From Linnemannia hyalina (Eukaryota; Mortierellomycota; Mortierellomycetes; Mortierellales; Mortierellaceae): a stretch of DNA of 64,000 bases. This document shows, one piece after another, positions 1 through 11,464 of the stretch (positions are counted from its first letter, which is position 1; each line of letters begins with the position of its first letter). The stretch covers positions 1,302,001 through 1,366,000 of the forward strand of contig JAHRHY010000001.1 of assembly GCA_019671135.1 (NCBI GenBank). Reading direction: 5' to 3'. The translations under genes and the position numbers were made by a program. Below the pieces are notes generated by a model that worked only from the letters and a program-made list of their open reading frames with translations, had not been told where the DNA came from and did not search any database.

Positions 1-319
1 ACGATTCTAGGAGGTTGGGGGGGGAGCAGATGAGAGAAAAATAGAAGAAAAGTTATTGTTAGCATAGCATGCAGCTTAGGAGAAGTATTACACGGGTTGA
101 CCATTCGCCCTTCCTTGCCGGAGCGGTTGTTTGTTCATTTGTCCTTTAGTCCTTACTTGCATCCATTGACATGGGGCCTGTTGATTCGTAGATCCACTCT
201 CGCTTGGGCAGAGCGATTAAAATATCATCTAAAAGATGGATAGCAACAACAAAACACTCTGGTCAGTTAGTCATGATTTTCCGGTTGGACTGACACTCTC
301 GTTCGACTCGACTCAAAGG
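1..319. other. Non-coding left edge
   Basis: I see no convincing exon here. The stretch lies downstream of the first minus-strand gene and probably holds its 3' UTR. No RNA gene or repeat was recognised. Confidence 0.5.
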
Positions 320-1202
320 TCATCCCGCAGTCAGCGAGTTACGCCACAAACCAAAACAATTGAACCATGTCAACACTACTAAAAAAAAGATAAACGTGCT
401 TGTACTTGACCGACTTACCAGCGAGGGAAGAAGAAACATCTTCATAAAGCCATCCGCGGGGTATGACACTGCTCAGCATGAACAAAGAGAGAGAGTTTTT
501 TGCGTCGTTACAGCGTGTTCTTGGGACAGACTTGGAGTTGGCACTAAGGGCGGCCAAAATGAAAAAAAAATAGGGACTGAAGGGAGCTCAAAATAATACC
601 AACCTGAGTGGGATCGGGGGTTCCGTAGGACCCAAGTCAGGGTTGTGGGGGTCATCCTCCTCCATGACAGGAGACGTCAAGTCAACGAGAGGCATCGCTT
701 GGAGCTGAGTCATTCGCTTGGCCTGGTATGCCTGTGTTCTGGCCCGTCGTCGCTGGCCCTTGCCCTGGCGGGTTGATTGTTGCTGCTGTTGTTGTTGTCC
801 CTGGACCTTCTGAGTCTGTGTCAGTCCCTGAGTATGCTGCAGCTGTCCCTTGTCACTTCGTTTTTTGTTGTCGGAGCAATATCGGGCATGGGGGACAAGG
901 GGCTGGGAGAGGAGCAAGGCAGTGTTCTTGTCAAAGGGGCTGCTGCCCAAACCATCAAAGTGGAGTTGGTCCTGGTCGGACTTGAGGCTGGCAAGGCGCT
1001 TCTGACCAGGAGGAGGGGACCAGGCAGCAGCCTCTGACAGCGAAGGCCAGGAGGATTCGTAACCAGAGTCGCCGGAACTCTCACCAAGAGACGGGTTGGT
1101 GGGGGCAAAGTGGGCGGACTGGATGTTGATGGGGGCGGTCGCTGGTGGTGCGACCATCTCTTGTGTGGAGGAGGAGAAGGTGGTTGTGGTGGTGGTTGCC
1201 AT
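320..1202 (-). CDS. Gln-rich protein of unknown function, three exons
   Basis: I do not recognise this protein. The proposed join is complement(320..378, 419..468, 604..1202), giving 235 residues. Exon 1 starts at the first ATG after a C/T-rich leader (1203-1420, read on the minus strand). It encodes a Ser/Thr/Pro-rich N-terminus, a Gln run near residue 140, a basic Arg/Lys patch and an acidic stretch. Without splicing, the frame stops just after 588. Two introns (469-603 and 379-418, donors GTTGGT and GTAAGT) keep the frame open and add about 35 residues ending at a TGA at 320-322. The second intron is only 40 nt, so the C-terminus is less certain than exon 1. Composition suggests a largely disordered protein, possibly nuclear. 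Function unknown. Confidence 0.5.
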
Positions 1203-2099
1203 TCTTTAGTTTTTTGTCCCTGTGAAACCAAGAGTGTTGGGCAATTGTGATGAGAGGAGTCGGAGTGGGAAGCCTGGAAGAAGGATGGAGAGGTGGGGAT
1301 GAAGGAAAGAGGATGGTGGTAGGTGCGAAGGGAAGGAGGAAGGAGGAAGGAGGAGGGGAAGGAGAAGAAGAAAGAAGGAAAGAAGGAGGGAAGAAGGAAG
1401 AAGGGTGGGGAAGTAAGGGATACACAAGGAACGGGAACGGACTGACTACTAACTAATTGACTATCAAGAATTGAATTCAGTCGGGACTGAGCAAAAAAGG
1501 GAACCATCCTTCCTCACTTACACGCACATTGGCACAAAAAGGGGGGTGGGGCAAAGAACGGACCGCTGCTGGCAGCAATGGTCGTCAATGGGCCATAGAA
1601 TTGACGGAACCGCAATATATAAGAATAGAAGATGCACCTGTAAGAGAGAAGGAGAGGAAAGGAGGAAAAGGAGGTACGGTAGGGGAAAAGAGGGGGCCAA
1701 CTCTCTCTGCTTCGCGTCAATTTTCTAATGATACCTAGAAAAGTACCTGTAACATGAGTCCTAATGGATGAAAGTGGTCATAGCCAATAATGCCAATGGG
1801 AGAAGTAGAGAGAGTGAAAGAAAGAATGAGAACGACCATGTCGTTGATACCACACACACGCATTCGTGAATTGATATCTGTCCTTGACCTTGTCGCTCGT
1901 TCGATGTGACTGTCCGCCAAGTCACATGCCCAGTCGACTTCTTGTGCCCCCCTCTGTTCTCCTTTTCTTCCTTTCGACATTCTCTCTTTTCTTCTCGCAC
2001 TCACACCTCTTCGACCCATCTCTCTTGACCCACCCCACTCATACATATCCTCACACTCACGCCTTTACTTCGCACTCATACTCATACAACACTCACTCA
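1203..2099. promoter_or_regulatory. Divergent intergenic region with two C/T-rich leaders
   Basis: This 0.9-kb stretch separates the minus-strand Gln-rich gene from HSE1 on the plus strand. Positions 1240-1410 are almost pure purine on the plus strand, which makes a C/T-rich leader for the leftward gene. Positions 1950-2099 are C/T-rich on the plus strand just before the HSE1 ATG. Open frames here come from this base bias and are not convincing genes. Confidence 0.5.
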
Positions 2100-4444
2100 A
2101 TGTTCAGAAACGCAAACCCATTTGACGAGATCGTCAGTACGTCCTTCTTGCTCTTAGCCATTCTTTGACTCTTTGATGCCTAGGTGTTCCTAAAACAACA
2201 CAGCACTTGACACCCTTGCCCTGCACCCTCCCTTTTCTTCACAATAGCCTCCGCAACTAGCGAAACGTTGACTTCAGAGGACTGGGACGCCATCCTCACT
2301 ATCTGCGAAAAGGTCAACCGCGCCGGAGACAACTCGTAAGTCATTGCACTTGAGGTCAAGACACTACAGGCTGAGGGTGGCATGAAAACTGCCATGCAGA
2401 ACAAAGCAACGTCAGGCTGACAAACAACCTGCCATTGCATCAACATAGGGGACGGGACTGTTTGGCTGCTATTCAGAAACGACTCACCAACAAGAACGCC
2501 AATGTGATTCTCTATTCCCTCACTGTAAGTGACCTTCCATCGGCAAACTAACTTATTTATTCTTGACGTTCTCGGCAATTCTTCGGCTTTACTTAAACCA
2601 CAACTCTTGCCTTCCTTACTACGTAGCTTTGCGAGTCTCTCGCCAAGAACTGTGGTCTGAAAGCACAGCGTGAGATTTCTTCCCGCGCGTTTACTGCGCT
2701 CCTTGTCAGGATCCTGAATGAAAAGGTACACGTTACTTGACAAAGGAAAAAAAATTGGCTCGCCGAGGGAAAAAGCATTCACACCACAAGGCTCACACGA
2801 TTTCATCGTCCTTCTTGTTTTTTGGGTTACGTCAAGACTACCCACCCCGCCGTGCGACAGAGGATATTGGAACTCATTCAACAATGGGCGTTCGAATTCC
2901 GTGCAGACCCATCCCTCGGTATCATGGACGAAACCTATCAGCAGCTGCGTTCTCAGTCAAAGTTCAAGTTCCCATCACCCCAAAAGCCAAAGAAGGAGCT
3001 CAAGGTACATTGCGGGACTCATCCATTCAAGAAAGTGACTCGAACAAGGAAGATGTATCGGCAACAATACCCATCATCTGATTGTATTTCTTTGGATTAT
3101 CATAGAGCGAGGCCGACAAGCGCAAGGAGGAAGAGGAGCTTCAGTTGGCGCTTGCACTTTCATTGTCCGCAAGCGAGCATGCTGCTGAAAGAGTAAGTTG
3201 GTTGGATAAACGCAGATGAGATGGTTTGCAAAACGAATCAAGCAAGCGGGGGACATTGGATTCACCATTCGTCGTTTTCTGTGTATCTAGAAATCAAGTT
3301 CGAGACCAGCACAACATCCTGAAACCGAGGCTGCACCAGTCAAACGGGTGCGCGCACTTTACGATTTCGAGCCAACGGAGAGTGGAGAGCTTGGATTCCA
3401 AAAGGACGATGTCATTATTGTCCTGGCAACATCATACCAAGACTGGTGGAAGGGCGAGCTTTTTGGACGTCAGGGTATTTTCCCTGTCAACTATGTCGAA
3501 GAGATCAAGGAGGGCGAGCCCACCGCCAACGGAGGAGATGGCGAGGACGAGGCTCGTGTTTTGCAGGAAGCCAAGAACATTGACGGACTGATCCAGATGC
3601 TGCAAGGTGTTGATCCTCGACGAGACAACTTTTCAGACAACGATACCCTCCAGGTAAACAGGCTCATCCTTATGGTATCTCTCTGTATTTGTTAAAGCAA
3701 ATGCTAAACAAGCCTTACATCGACATTTCTGAACTCATATAGGATGCATACAATAACGTTCTGGGAATCCGTCCCAAGTTGGTCGAGATGATTAAGAAGC
3801 ACGGCGAGAAGAAGAACGAGATGATGCTTTTGAACGAGAAGCTGACAAGAGCTCGGTCAACATATGAAAAGATGATGGAGCAGTCAATCGCCAAGTACAG
3901 TCAGCAGGCCTACACCAACAACAACCAGTCTCAGCAACCCTACACGCCTGTGCAGTCATTTGCTCCCACCCAGTACGGTCAAGATGGACAAGCTGGACCC
4001 AACTACTCTACTGCGCCCTACCAGACGCAATACGCACCCACTTCCATTCAGGGCCAGGCACCGGCAGCCCCTTACCAGCAGGATTCTCAGTACGCCCCTT
4101 ACACTCCTCAATTGACCCAACAGCAGCCAGTTCAGCCCCAGATTCAGCAGCAGCCCACTTTTGATCAGGCCTATGCCCAACAGCTCCCTCCTCAATCGCA
4201 GGCCCCCGTCGACTACAGCCAGCAGCCTCAGCAGCAGTACCAGCAGCAATCTCAGCCCCAACAGCAACAACAGCAGTCATTGCCTCCTGTCCAGAGCTAC
4301 CAGGGATACCAGCAGCAGCCTATTCAGGGCAATGACTTTTCGAACCAGCAGCAACAGCAACAGCAACAGCCCATTGCCTATGGACAACAAACCAACGGAT
4401 ATGTTCCTCAACCTCAGGTTGCCGGAGTGCCTATGTATCAATAG
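2100..4444 (+). CDS. HSE1: ESCRT-0 subunit Hse1 (STAM homologue)
   Basis: Hse1 pairs with Vps27 to form ESCRT-0, which gathers ubiquitinated cargo on endosomes for the multivesicular-body pathway. Join: 2100..2136, 2248..2335, 2449..2524, 2627..2725, 2837..3004, 3106..3192, 3291..3653, 3743..4444, giving 539 residues. All introns have GT-AG ends and consistent phase. A VHS domain fills about residues 10-150 and begins MFRNANPFDE, close to the family start. A ubiquitin-interacting motif (EEEELQLALALSLSA) lies near residue 170. An SH3 domain (ALYDFEPTESGELGF, later GIFPVNYVEEI) spans about 205-260. A helical GAT-like segment and a long Gln/Pro/Tyr-rich tail follow. Exon 5 uses an AAG acceptor. 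Domain order and length match fungal Hse1. The convergent unknown gene starts 81 nt beyond the stop. Confidence 0.95.
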
Positions 4445-4525
4445 TCCTCGTCTTTTTTTTGAGCGGCACATATTAAAAAACTATCAATGGAAATTTTGCC
4501 AGGAAGGTTTGTATATTAGGCTCTA

Positions 4526-5263
4526 CTATGGAGTAGTTGCGGCTACAGTTGTAGAGCTGAGTACTGGATCTTGAAGGAGATCAGTCATCTTTTGCATCCG
4601 CTTGTGAAAGTTGTTGGCCATGTCCGATTTACCCATATCCGTGTAGACTTGACAAAGTTTGCACCACGTTTGAATCAACCCTGCCACAGCTTGACGATGT
4701 TCCTCTGTCGGTCCTGGAGACAAAGACGAAGTAGCAGTAGTATCATTGGATGATGAATCAGAGGACACCACCGTCTTATTCCTCCGGTTGTGATTGTTCT
4801 TGTTAGCCTTTTGAACGCGCCACGAAAAAGGTCCTGCTGCAGCGTCCTGAAGGGTTGCAAGGTGTTGGAGACTAGCTTCTGCCTGGATTAAATCATTGGC
4901 CTGGATACAGCCGTCGGCCAAGGCCATCCAGGCATCGATTTTGAGGGCGTCGATCAGAGTCCGTTGAGTGGGTGTCCAAGTGGTTGTGGTTGCGGAAGGG
5001 AGGTTGTCGAGGAGGGAGCATGACTGGGCGAGGAGTGGGAGGGGGGACTTGTTGTGGTGGGAGTTTTCTTTTGCAAGTGCTGCGTGGATCTGGAGTTTTA
5101 GGAGTGTGTCTGTGAAGAGCTGTTGTTGTGCTTCCTGGTCGTTTTGTGGGGTCATTGCCATTTGTGTTTTAATGAAGGGTGATTGCTTGAGGGTTAGCTG
5201 AGGAAAAAGGTGTGTGTCCTGGTCAAAAGGACTGGCGAGATGTGGAGAATTTAGTAAGCGCAT
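4526..5263 (-). CDS. Helical protein of unknown function
   Basis: Not recognised. The single-exon frame is open to 5353, giving 275 residues from its first ATG. I start it at the ATG at 5263 (245 residues) because the longer start would leave only about 30 nt to the divergent ATP18 start. ATGs at 5161 and 5155 are also possible. The middle (about residues 50-150) looks alpha-helical and TPR-like, with segments such as LIDALKIDAWMALADG and DLIQAEASLQHLATLQ. A Ser/Asn-rich linker follows, then a second helical block (VAGLIQTWCKLCQVYTDMG). There is no signal peptide or membrane segment. The amphipathic pattern supports a real protein. A TPR or scaffold role is a guess. Confidence 0.6.
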   Translation of the reverse strand: MRLLNSPHLASPFDQDTHLFPQLTLKQSPFIKTQMAMTPQNDQEAQQQLFTDTLLKLQIHAALAKENSHHNKSPLPLLAQSCSLLDNLPSATTTTWTPTQRTLIDALKIDAWMALADGCIQANDLIQAEASLQHLATLQDAAAGPFSWRVQKANKNNHNRRNKTVVSSDSSSNDTTATSSLSPGPTEEHRQAVAGLIQTWCKLCQVYTDMGKSDMANNFHKRMQKMTDLLQDPVLSSTTVAATTP

Positions 5264-5383
5264 ACGATCCAATAATCTCCGGTGAAGTAACCCATATTTT
5301 TCAACCCGCACCCTTCCTTGATCGTGATGCATTTCTGTTTCCAACATCCTCACTCTCTCTCCCCTCTACACAACACATCAAAA

Positions 5384-6065
5384 ATGCGTGCCTGGTCTAC
5401 TCCCTTCCTTCGCCCCATGGCTCCCTTCCTGGCCGGAGGTGCCGTCACCTTCTACCTCATCAACGCCGCTCAGGAGGCCGCTTTGAAGAGTACGTTCCTC
5501 CTTTCATCACCCGAAAATCCAAGGATTAAGTAGTTCTTTGCCCGATGCCTCCCGAGGACTGTTCACGATGAACAAAAACCGACATAGCAAGAGGAAGCGA
5601 CACAGGCAGCCGAGCACCAATATTCAGGAACCAGTATATATTCTACATGGTTCCTTCTTTCCTTCGCGGATGGAAGTGAACTGCTATATTTTGGTGTGCC
5701 TAGATACCGTTCATATCAGGAGACGCACCTGCTATCAGCAACCCCATCAACAGTGCCCTATCAGATCACCATCACAAACCACAACCATCATCAACACTTG
5801 AATATCGCAAATGAACGGGAGGAATACAAAGCTAACAGAGCCATTACTTCAATTTCTATCATTCTACTACCATATAGGCGAGCCCTTCAAGAGCGATCCC
5901 CGCAACCCCAACTGTAAGACTCCTTGACGTTTTCTCTCTAGCGATCTGTCCTTACGATATGTGACAACAATGAATTTTTGACAGTACAGTTTCCTAACAA
6001 CACAATCCCTTTTTTTTTGCCCTGCCATCTGAATAGTCACTGGCAAGAAGGAAGAGAAGCACTAA
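5384..6065 (+). CDS. ATP18: Mitochondrial F1Fo ATP synthase subunit j (Atp18)
   Basis: Atp18 is a small inner-membrane subunit of the F1Fo ATP synthase. Join: 5384..5489, 5878..5913, 6037..6065, giving 56 residues. Exon 1 encodes a short N-terminus and one membrane segment (PMAPFLAGGAVTFYLINAA, about residues 11-29). Exon 2, only 36 nt, encodes the signature FKSDPRNPN. Exon 3 supplies FTGKKEEKH and the stop. The DPRNP motif and the length (yeast Atp18 is 59 residues) make the identification firm. Each exon alone is too short for ordinary gene finding. Intron 1 (388 nt) is more than twice the coding length. A C/T-rich leader (5340-5383) precedes the ATG. Confidence 0.93.
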
Positions 6066-6780
6066 ATTGCAGGATAATCTCGCACGAATAAGTTCTCTCA
6101 GGGACAGGATATACAAGTGACCAACCGTCATACACAACAGCCTCATTTGAAGGATCATCACCAGCGAGGAATAGGTGCAACTTCAGCTTTCCTAGCCTTA
6201 CAGCAACACGGACAGACGGACTACTCACTTACTTTTCGCCGAAGGTCTTTTTCAATGAAAGCAACCACCCCATTAAAAATCAATTACCCACACCTACTTC
6301 AATTCACGTCAGGACTTGACAAAAGTAAATATGATCAGAACTATTTGTGCGGTGTGAGTCTGTAGGCCCTCCTTGATTATTATTTTTTTGGGTGTAGAGC
6401 CAACTACATATGTAACATGCGCGATGCGAGGTGTGAGTCTTTTTACGATGAGCGGCGAATATGCAAGCAGCAATCGAGATTCAAAGACACAGATATCTAA
6501 TCGGGGTAGGAAGTAAGAAAGAAAATGATAATGCCGGTCTTTTATTACAAGTGGTGCGTGTGTTGTTACAATGCTTGATGAAGTTTTTGATGTTGATAAA
6601 AAAGGCCTACAAAGGAGTAGAGTGCAAATGAGTGTGGTGTGGTATGGTTTAGGAAGGGATAGGCAAGGACGCACCCCCTCAAAAGATAGTCGCGCCCGAG
6701 AGAAAAAAAAAACCTCCTATGATCGAGTACACTACACGAACGCGGAGATGCCGAAAAGAGAGATTGAGGCATTTTTTTTT
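6066..6780. other. Convergent intergenic region
   Basis: This lies between the 3' ends of ATP18 (+) and the PHO85-type cyclin (-). I see no exon that I can support. A 63-residue minus-strand frame at 6037-6228 overlaps the ATP18 stop and is treated as chance. Confidence 0.5.
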
Positions 6781-9611
6781 TTACGCGGCGACAGCGGGTC
6801 TTGAGGTGGTGTTGAGGATATCCAACCCCTGGAGCTCCTTTTGGTGGCATTGGATAAACTGAGTAACGTCCTCTTCGGTGACGAACAGGCTGTACTTGAG
6901 AAGACCAAGGAAGGATCGCTCCATGGTGTTGATATCCTTGAGGGTATACAGACCGTTGGTGATTCTTGAAAAGAGGCGGTTCAGACCTACACAGTCTTCG
7001 TCCAAGAACTATTTTTTTTTGTGGGTACGATTGAAAAGAGAGGAGACGTTGTTAGAGTGGAGTGGATATGATGGGCGGATGGGCAACGGATAATCAGTTG
7101 TGATGGAAGGTCCATTGATAAGGTCTGGACAAGACAATGCATGACCAGACAAGCTGACACTGTACCGCCCGATGGATACATGCACATGGACTGAGATATC
7201 TTCGTGCAAGGGCTGTTTTCAATTTCCTACCCCATCCCTTTACTGTCACAATAACGCCGGATGGGGGTGGATAGCATTGAGTTGAAATGAGGTAGCCATT
7301 GAGTTCTTGTCTTGTACATGGCATAGCCTGCCCCTAGCGCTCTTTTTACACCTTGTCCGTTTCGCCCATCCGTCCCGACGTCCGGATGATCGCTCACTCC
7401 CTGCCCTACACGGCTACACTCCCCTTTTTCCATTTTTTCAGTTTTGAGTTTCATGAATTCCATATTCCCATTTTCATATCCAGCCTCAATCCCCATGAGA
7501 TGCGATTAACTGAGCGAGTACAGTAGTGCTTTTAAAGTGCCATTGTTGTCGATTGCTCACTCTCTCTCAAAAAAAAAGCAGAGTATCAAGTGAGCCAATT
7601 GCCATGTGTTGCGCGCCAATACCAACCAGCCCGCAGCACCTGTTTTCCTGTCGTGACTTGCCCGTCGGTGATGTTGTTGAGAGCTCAATTATTAACACTT
7701 TTATGGTATTCATTTGTAACAAAAACCACATCCGACTCTCATCCTCGGCCTCTCTCTCTCTCTCTCCCAGATAATAATGGTAGCAAACCATTCATCCACC
7801 ATCGACCATGCCCTTCCATCTTGTTATTCAATTCCATCCCGCAACTTTTTTTTGGAGCGATCGGTCTTCCAATCACAATGCCCTCCACCCCTTGCATCCA
7901 TTCGTTCATTTTTTCTGTAACAGCTAATAAGTTATTACAAAGAGCATTCCCCCTGATGGATTACACAACCCCCCCCCTTTTTTTCCCTACCGCTCCATAA
8001 ACCTATGGATGTGATGGTTAGAGGGGGGGGGGTACGAGGATCTACATCTCAGCAATTCAATTCCCTCATTGCAACAAATTACCTTCTTGACGACGAGCAA
8101 GGCCGACAACATGATCTTGAAGGGCGTATCTGGATCGCCTCGGGCCATGGTACTCAGCACCTTCTTGAGTCGATCCACATAGATGAGCGAAATCACCAGG
8201 GCCAGTTCAGTCACCGCCGCCTGGACACATATGTTTCTCAGAAAGAGTATCAGCCCCTGCTGGTTGGCGTCCTCGGCTGAGGCAGAGAGTTGGAGGCATT
8301 TCTGGTGATGGAGTTGTTGTTGTTGTTCGAGGAGGGCTTTTGTCGTCGTTTCCGAGGAATTCGTCGTAGGTATTGAGGGTGTTGTTAATGTCAAGTCGTT
8401 GTTGTCGTTATTGGAGGATGATAATAATAATAGCGAACTTGTGAGGAATGTAGGCGCCCTCGGAGGACATTGAAGGACGGAAAGGACCGATCCGGCGGCA
8501 AGGGCTAAATAATATGGTACGGTTCAGAGTAAAATGAATACACGGAAATGAATACTTGCTTATGAATACCACATGGTCCGACTGTGTATCTCTTGCCATG
8601 TTTTTTCATTTTATTCTTATTGTGTTTGTTGTTCATTTATTTTCTCGGATGTCGGATGTCATGGACATGAGGGACAGAGGAGCAATATCCGGATATCAAT
8701 CAAGTGGCAGGGAAAATGAAAAGAATAGGATCAGGTGGGAGGAAGTGGAGGAGGAGAGATCAATTAAAAATGACCCATCGCTCCGCTTCCTCCGCAGATC
8801 ACACGCACACATTGTACACAATAAAGAATTGCAATAATAGCCCAAATGTTGCCAAGAGGATCCAACAGTGCCGAGATGGAAACATGACGAAGGAGAGGGG
8901 AAGAGGTGGGTGTTGGCAATGAAAATAAAGAAAATTGAGGATTGACAATACGGGGGAGAGATGAACGAGGGGTGGAGGAGGCAGTAAGAGTATCATCATT
9001 GGCGAGCGAGCGTAAACCGCGTGTCGTGTCTGGGCTAGCGCCAACCTGTCAGCCAGTCAAACGTATACTGTCTTAGACCACGAAACATAAAGCAAAAGAA
9101 AAAGGAGAACAAACGGCCAAAGGCAATACGGTGTAAAGACTCGCGCACAACCCAACAAACAACCGTGCTAGGACCGAAAAGAAAAATAGGCTTGTTGTCC
9201 GTGTGTCCCCTTTTTTCTGTTGGTTTGTTGTGTGCAACCAAGTAATATATACATAAGTGGACGAGTAGGGTGTTTGTGATAGATAACAAACCTCCGAAGA
9301 AGATGGCTAAGAAGCGCTCCTCTATCCCTATACCCGCCCGGGTTGATATCCCCACCTTCATCGTCGTCACACACCCGCAGTCAATTTTTTCAGGCACCCG
9401 TTCTTATCTTCCGGAAAGTTAGAGGATCACATCACAATTTTCATGGACACGTCTGTCTCTTGATTGAAGAGTAGAAAAAGGAGACAGTGGAATAGCAATT
9501 GAAGCGAGAGAGGGAAGCCTTACAGAGTAGTGCCTCGGGACATGGGGCACCCTTTTCGGATAGATCAGAGTTTGAAGCTGGTTCTACTACCATCTTGGGA
9601 TATGATGCCAT
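6781..9611 (-). CDS. PHO85-type (Pcl/Pho80-like) cyclin with two 1-kb introns
   Basis: A cyclin-box protein of the kind that activates Pho85/CDK5-type kinases. Join: complement(6781..7008, 8083..8504, 9524..9611), giving 245 residues. Exon 1 encodes only 29 residues, starting MASYPKMVVEP, and ends in phase 1 at a GTAAGG donor. Exon 2 begins after a TTTAG acceptor and carries Asn, Ser and Gln runs, then the start of the cyclin fold (FLRNICVQAAVTELALVIS, later KIMLSALLVVKK). Exon 3 continues FLDEDCVGLNRLF and INTMERSFLGLLKYSL, matching the second half of a cyclin box. The joint KK|FLDEDC falls where related cyclins read SKFLDD, which supports the long splice. Introns of 1,019 and 1,074 nt are about ten times the local norm. 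A C/T-rich block (9722-10057, minus strand) sits just upstream and may be its leader. The exact subfamily is uncertain. Confidence 0.78.
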
Positions 9612-9721
9612 GTTGCGTTGAATTATGATGTTCTTGTTGTTGATGGTTGGTTGGGTGGGGACGAGGATCGGTTTGTTGTTGTTTGTTTGTGGAACAGTCG
9701 ATTATGGCTTGCAGCTTGGGA

Positions 9722-10057
9722 TTAGAGAGAGAATAGGAAGGCAATTAAAAAAGGGGAAGGAAGGGAGAACGAGGGAAGGATGATTTTTGTTGTTGAAGGA
9801 AAGAATAATGCAGCAGAGGTGAAACTACGGTGGAGGGAGGGAGATATAAAATGGAGGAAAGGTGGAGTGTGGAGGGGTATGAATGCTGGATGATGAAGGG
9901 TGAAGAGGAAAGGTATCAAGGATGATGAAGAAGGTTGAGCGAAGAGGGAAGGAAGGAGAATGGGCGAAATGGGAATGAGGGAAGTTGATATGAAGGAAGA
10001 GAAAGAGAGGAAGAAGAAAGCGAAATAAGGAAGAGAGAAAAAGAAGAGGAATATCAA
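9722..10057 (-). promoter_or_regulatory. C/T-rich leader-like block upstream of the PHO85-type cyclin
   Basis: On the minus strand these 336 nt are nearly all C and T, giving a low-complexity Phe/Ser/Leu frame that is not a credible protein. The block ends about 110 nt before the cyclin ATG at 9611. The same arrangement is seen before other genes in this window, so it is probably promoter or 5' UTR. Confidence 0.45.
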
Positions 10058-11464
10058 TTCATTGAAGGTTACTTTGTTTATCCTTGTCGGAGAGAGAGGG
10101 GAGGAAAGGGGATTGCACCCTTGTTTGGGGTGCGAGGCTGCTCACCATGTCACAAACACAAACAGCAAAAAAAATATCGGTGTCGGCAAGGGCAAGAGAA
10201 ACAAGTAATGGCCGATTGCTGTTTGATCCTCTTCGCTCCTCAGTCCTCCCTCTATCTCTCTCCTCTTCCTCTCCTCTCTCAGAGGTATCGCCACTCCCTT
10301 CCCTTTCCCATACCATCTTGGGACACTCAACAAATGCCTTTTTTTTTGTTATTTGAAAAACGGAGTTGATGGTATGGCCTGGATGTTGATTGGTCCGTTT
10401 CCCTTTTTTGTTTCCCTTGGCCTTGGAGAGGGTGCAGACAGGGCAAGGAAAATCTTAGCGAAAAAGGAATTGCGTGGCACGCTCTGCTTTGCCTTTTCTT
10501 TTCCCTATCCCCTTTTTCCCATTCTCCTCCTTCTCGCACTCCACCTCCATATCCCACCCCCCTGCCTCCGCTTCCAGCTCGCCTCCAACCCCCCCTACCC
10601 TGTCTGATTCGTCACTCCATCAAGCGCCTGTGTGTGGTTTGAGCTGGAGAAAAAGATGTAGAAGGGGAAAGGCTATAAGAAGGCTGCAGGAGTGAGAAAT
10701 CGATGGGAGGTGGAAAGACTGGATCGATGATTTTTCGTGTGGATGAATTTTTCTACCTTGCTTTATTCTTTGTCTAGGCCAATTGGGTGAATGGAAATAT
10801 GATCGACGTGGACGAGCTAGAAGGGAGAGGAGTGTCAAAGGAGAGGGAAGGAGAAAGACGTGAGAAGAGAGAACCAATGTGCATCCAGATCGTCTATGGC
10901 CCTGTTCCTACTAATACGAGACGCTAGAACAAAAGATAGGTTAGAAGGAATCTCACCAGCGCTTGGATCGACGCTAGCGTACTTTGAACAAAAGGTTCCA
11001 ATGAGGTGAGATGCTTCTGTTGTCCTACATTCGAGAAGGCATTGATAAAAAAAAGGGGATCCGCATAGCATGCTCGATGCAAGCTTTCTTTCTCTTCTTG
11101 TTTTTCCGCGGTGCTTTTGTTGCTTTGATCAATGGCATGAACGGAAAGCAAGGCAAAACGAAGCTAAACAAAATTATCCCACGATCTGCCCTGCAGGGCT
11201 GGAAAAAAAAGGAGTGTTGCAGGAATAGCCCGTGAGAGTATGTCTCTGATAGAACATGAAGCAAACGACTTTGCAAAAGGCAGAATTTATTTTTGGGTGT
11301 TATGGTCGTTGCGGGCAGTGGTGGCAGTGGTGCTGGCCAAGGGACCCTGATCCTCAATCTCGGCAAAACACCCTTTTGAAGTAGGGATGGTGGCATTGTC
11401 AACGGAGAAATGGCCAAAAAGGGCCAAATTAAAATCTATCTTGAGTAGATAAGCGGCACTGTAT
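10058..11464. other. Intergenic region, mostly without genes
   Basis: The stretch contains a C/T-rich part on the plus strand (about 10220-10610) with no clear gene after it. A 75-codon minus-strand ORF at 10924-11151 has protein-like composition (see findings). Nothing else could be supported. Confidence 0.4.

Noticed and set aside
821..1507. 228-codon minus-strand Ser/Pro/Phe-rich ORF
   Set aside because: It is an alternate frame of the Gln-rich gene exon and its C/T-rich leader.
6037..6228. 63-codon minus-strand ORF over the ATP18 3' end
   Set aside because: Lies antisense to the ATP18 last exon and 3' UTR, with no splice or homology support.
8083..8504. Apparent frameshift near the start of cyclin exon 2 (ATG at 8470 out of frame)
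   Set aside because: An upstream exon at 9524-9611 joins in the correct phase at 8504, so no frameshift is needed.
9722..10057. 111-codon Phe/Ser/Leu ORF
   Set aside because: Pure pyrimidine bias produces it; it looks like leader sequence, not protein.
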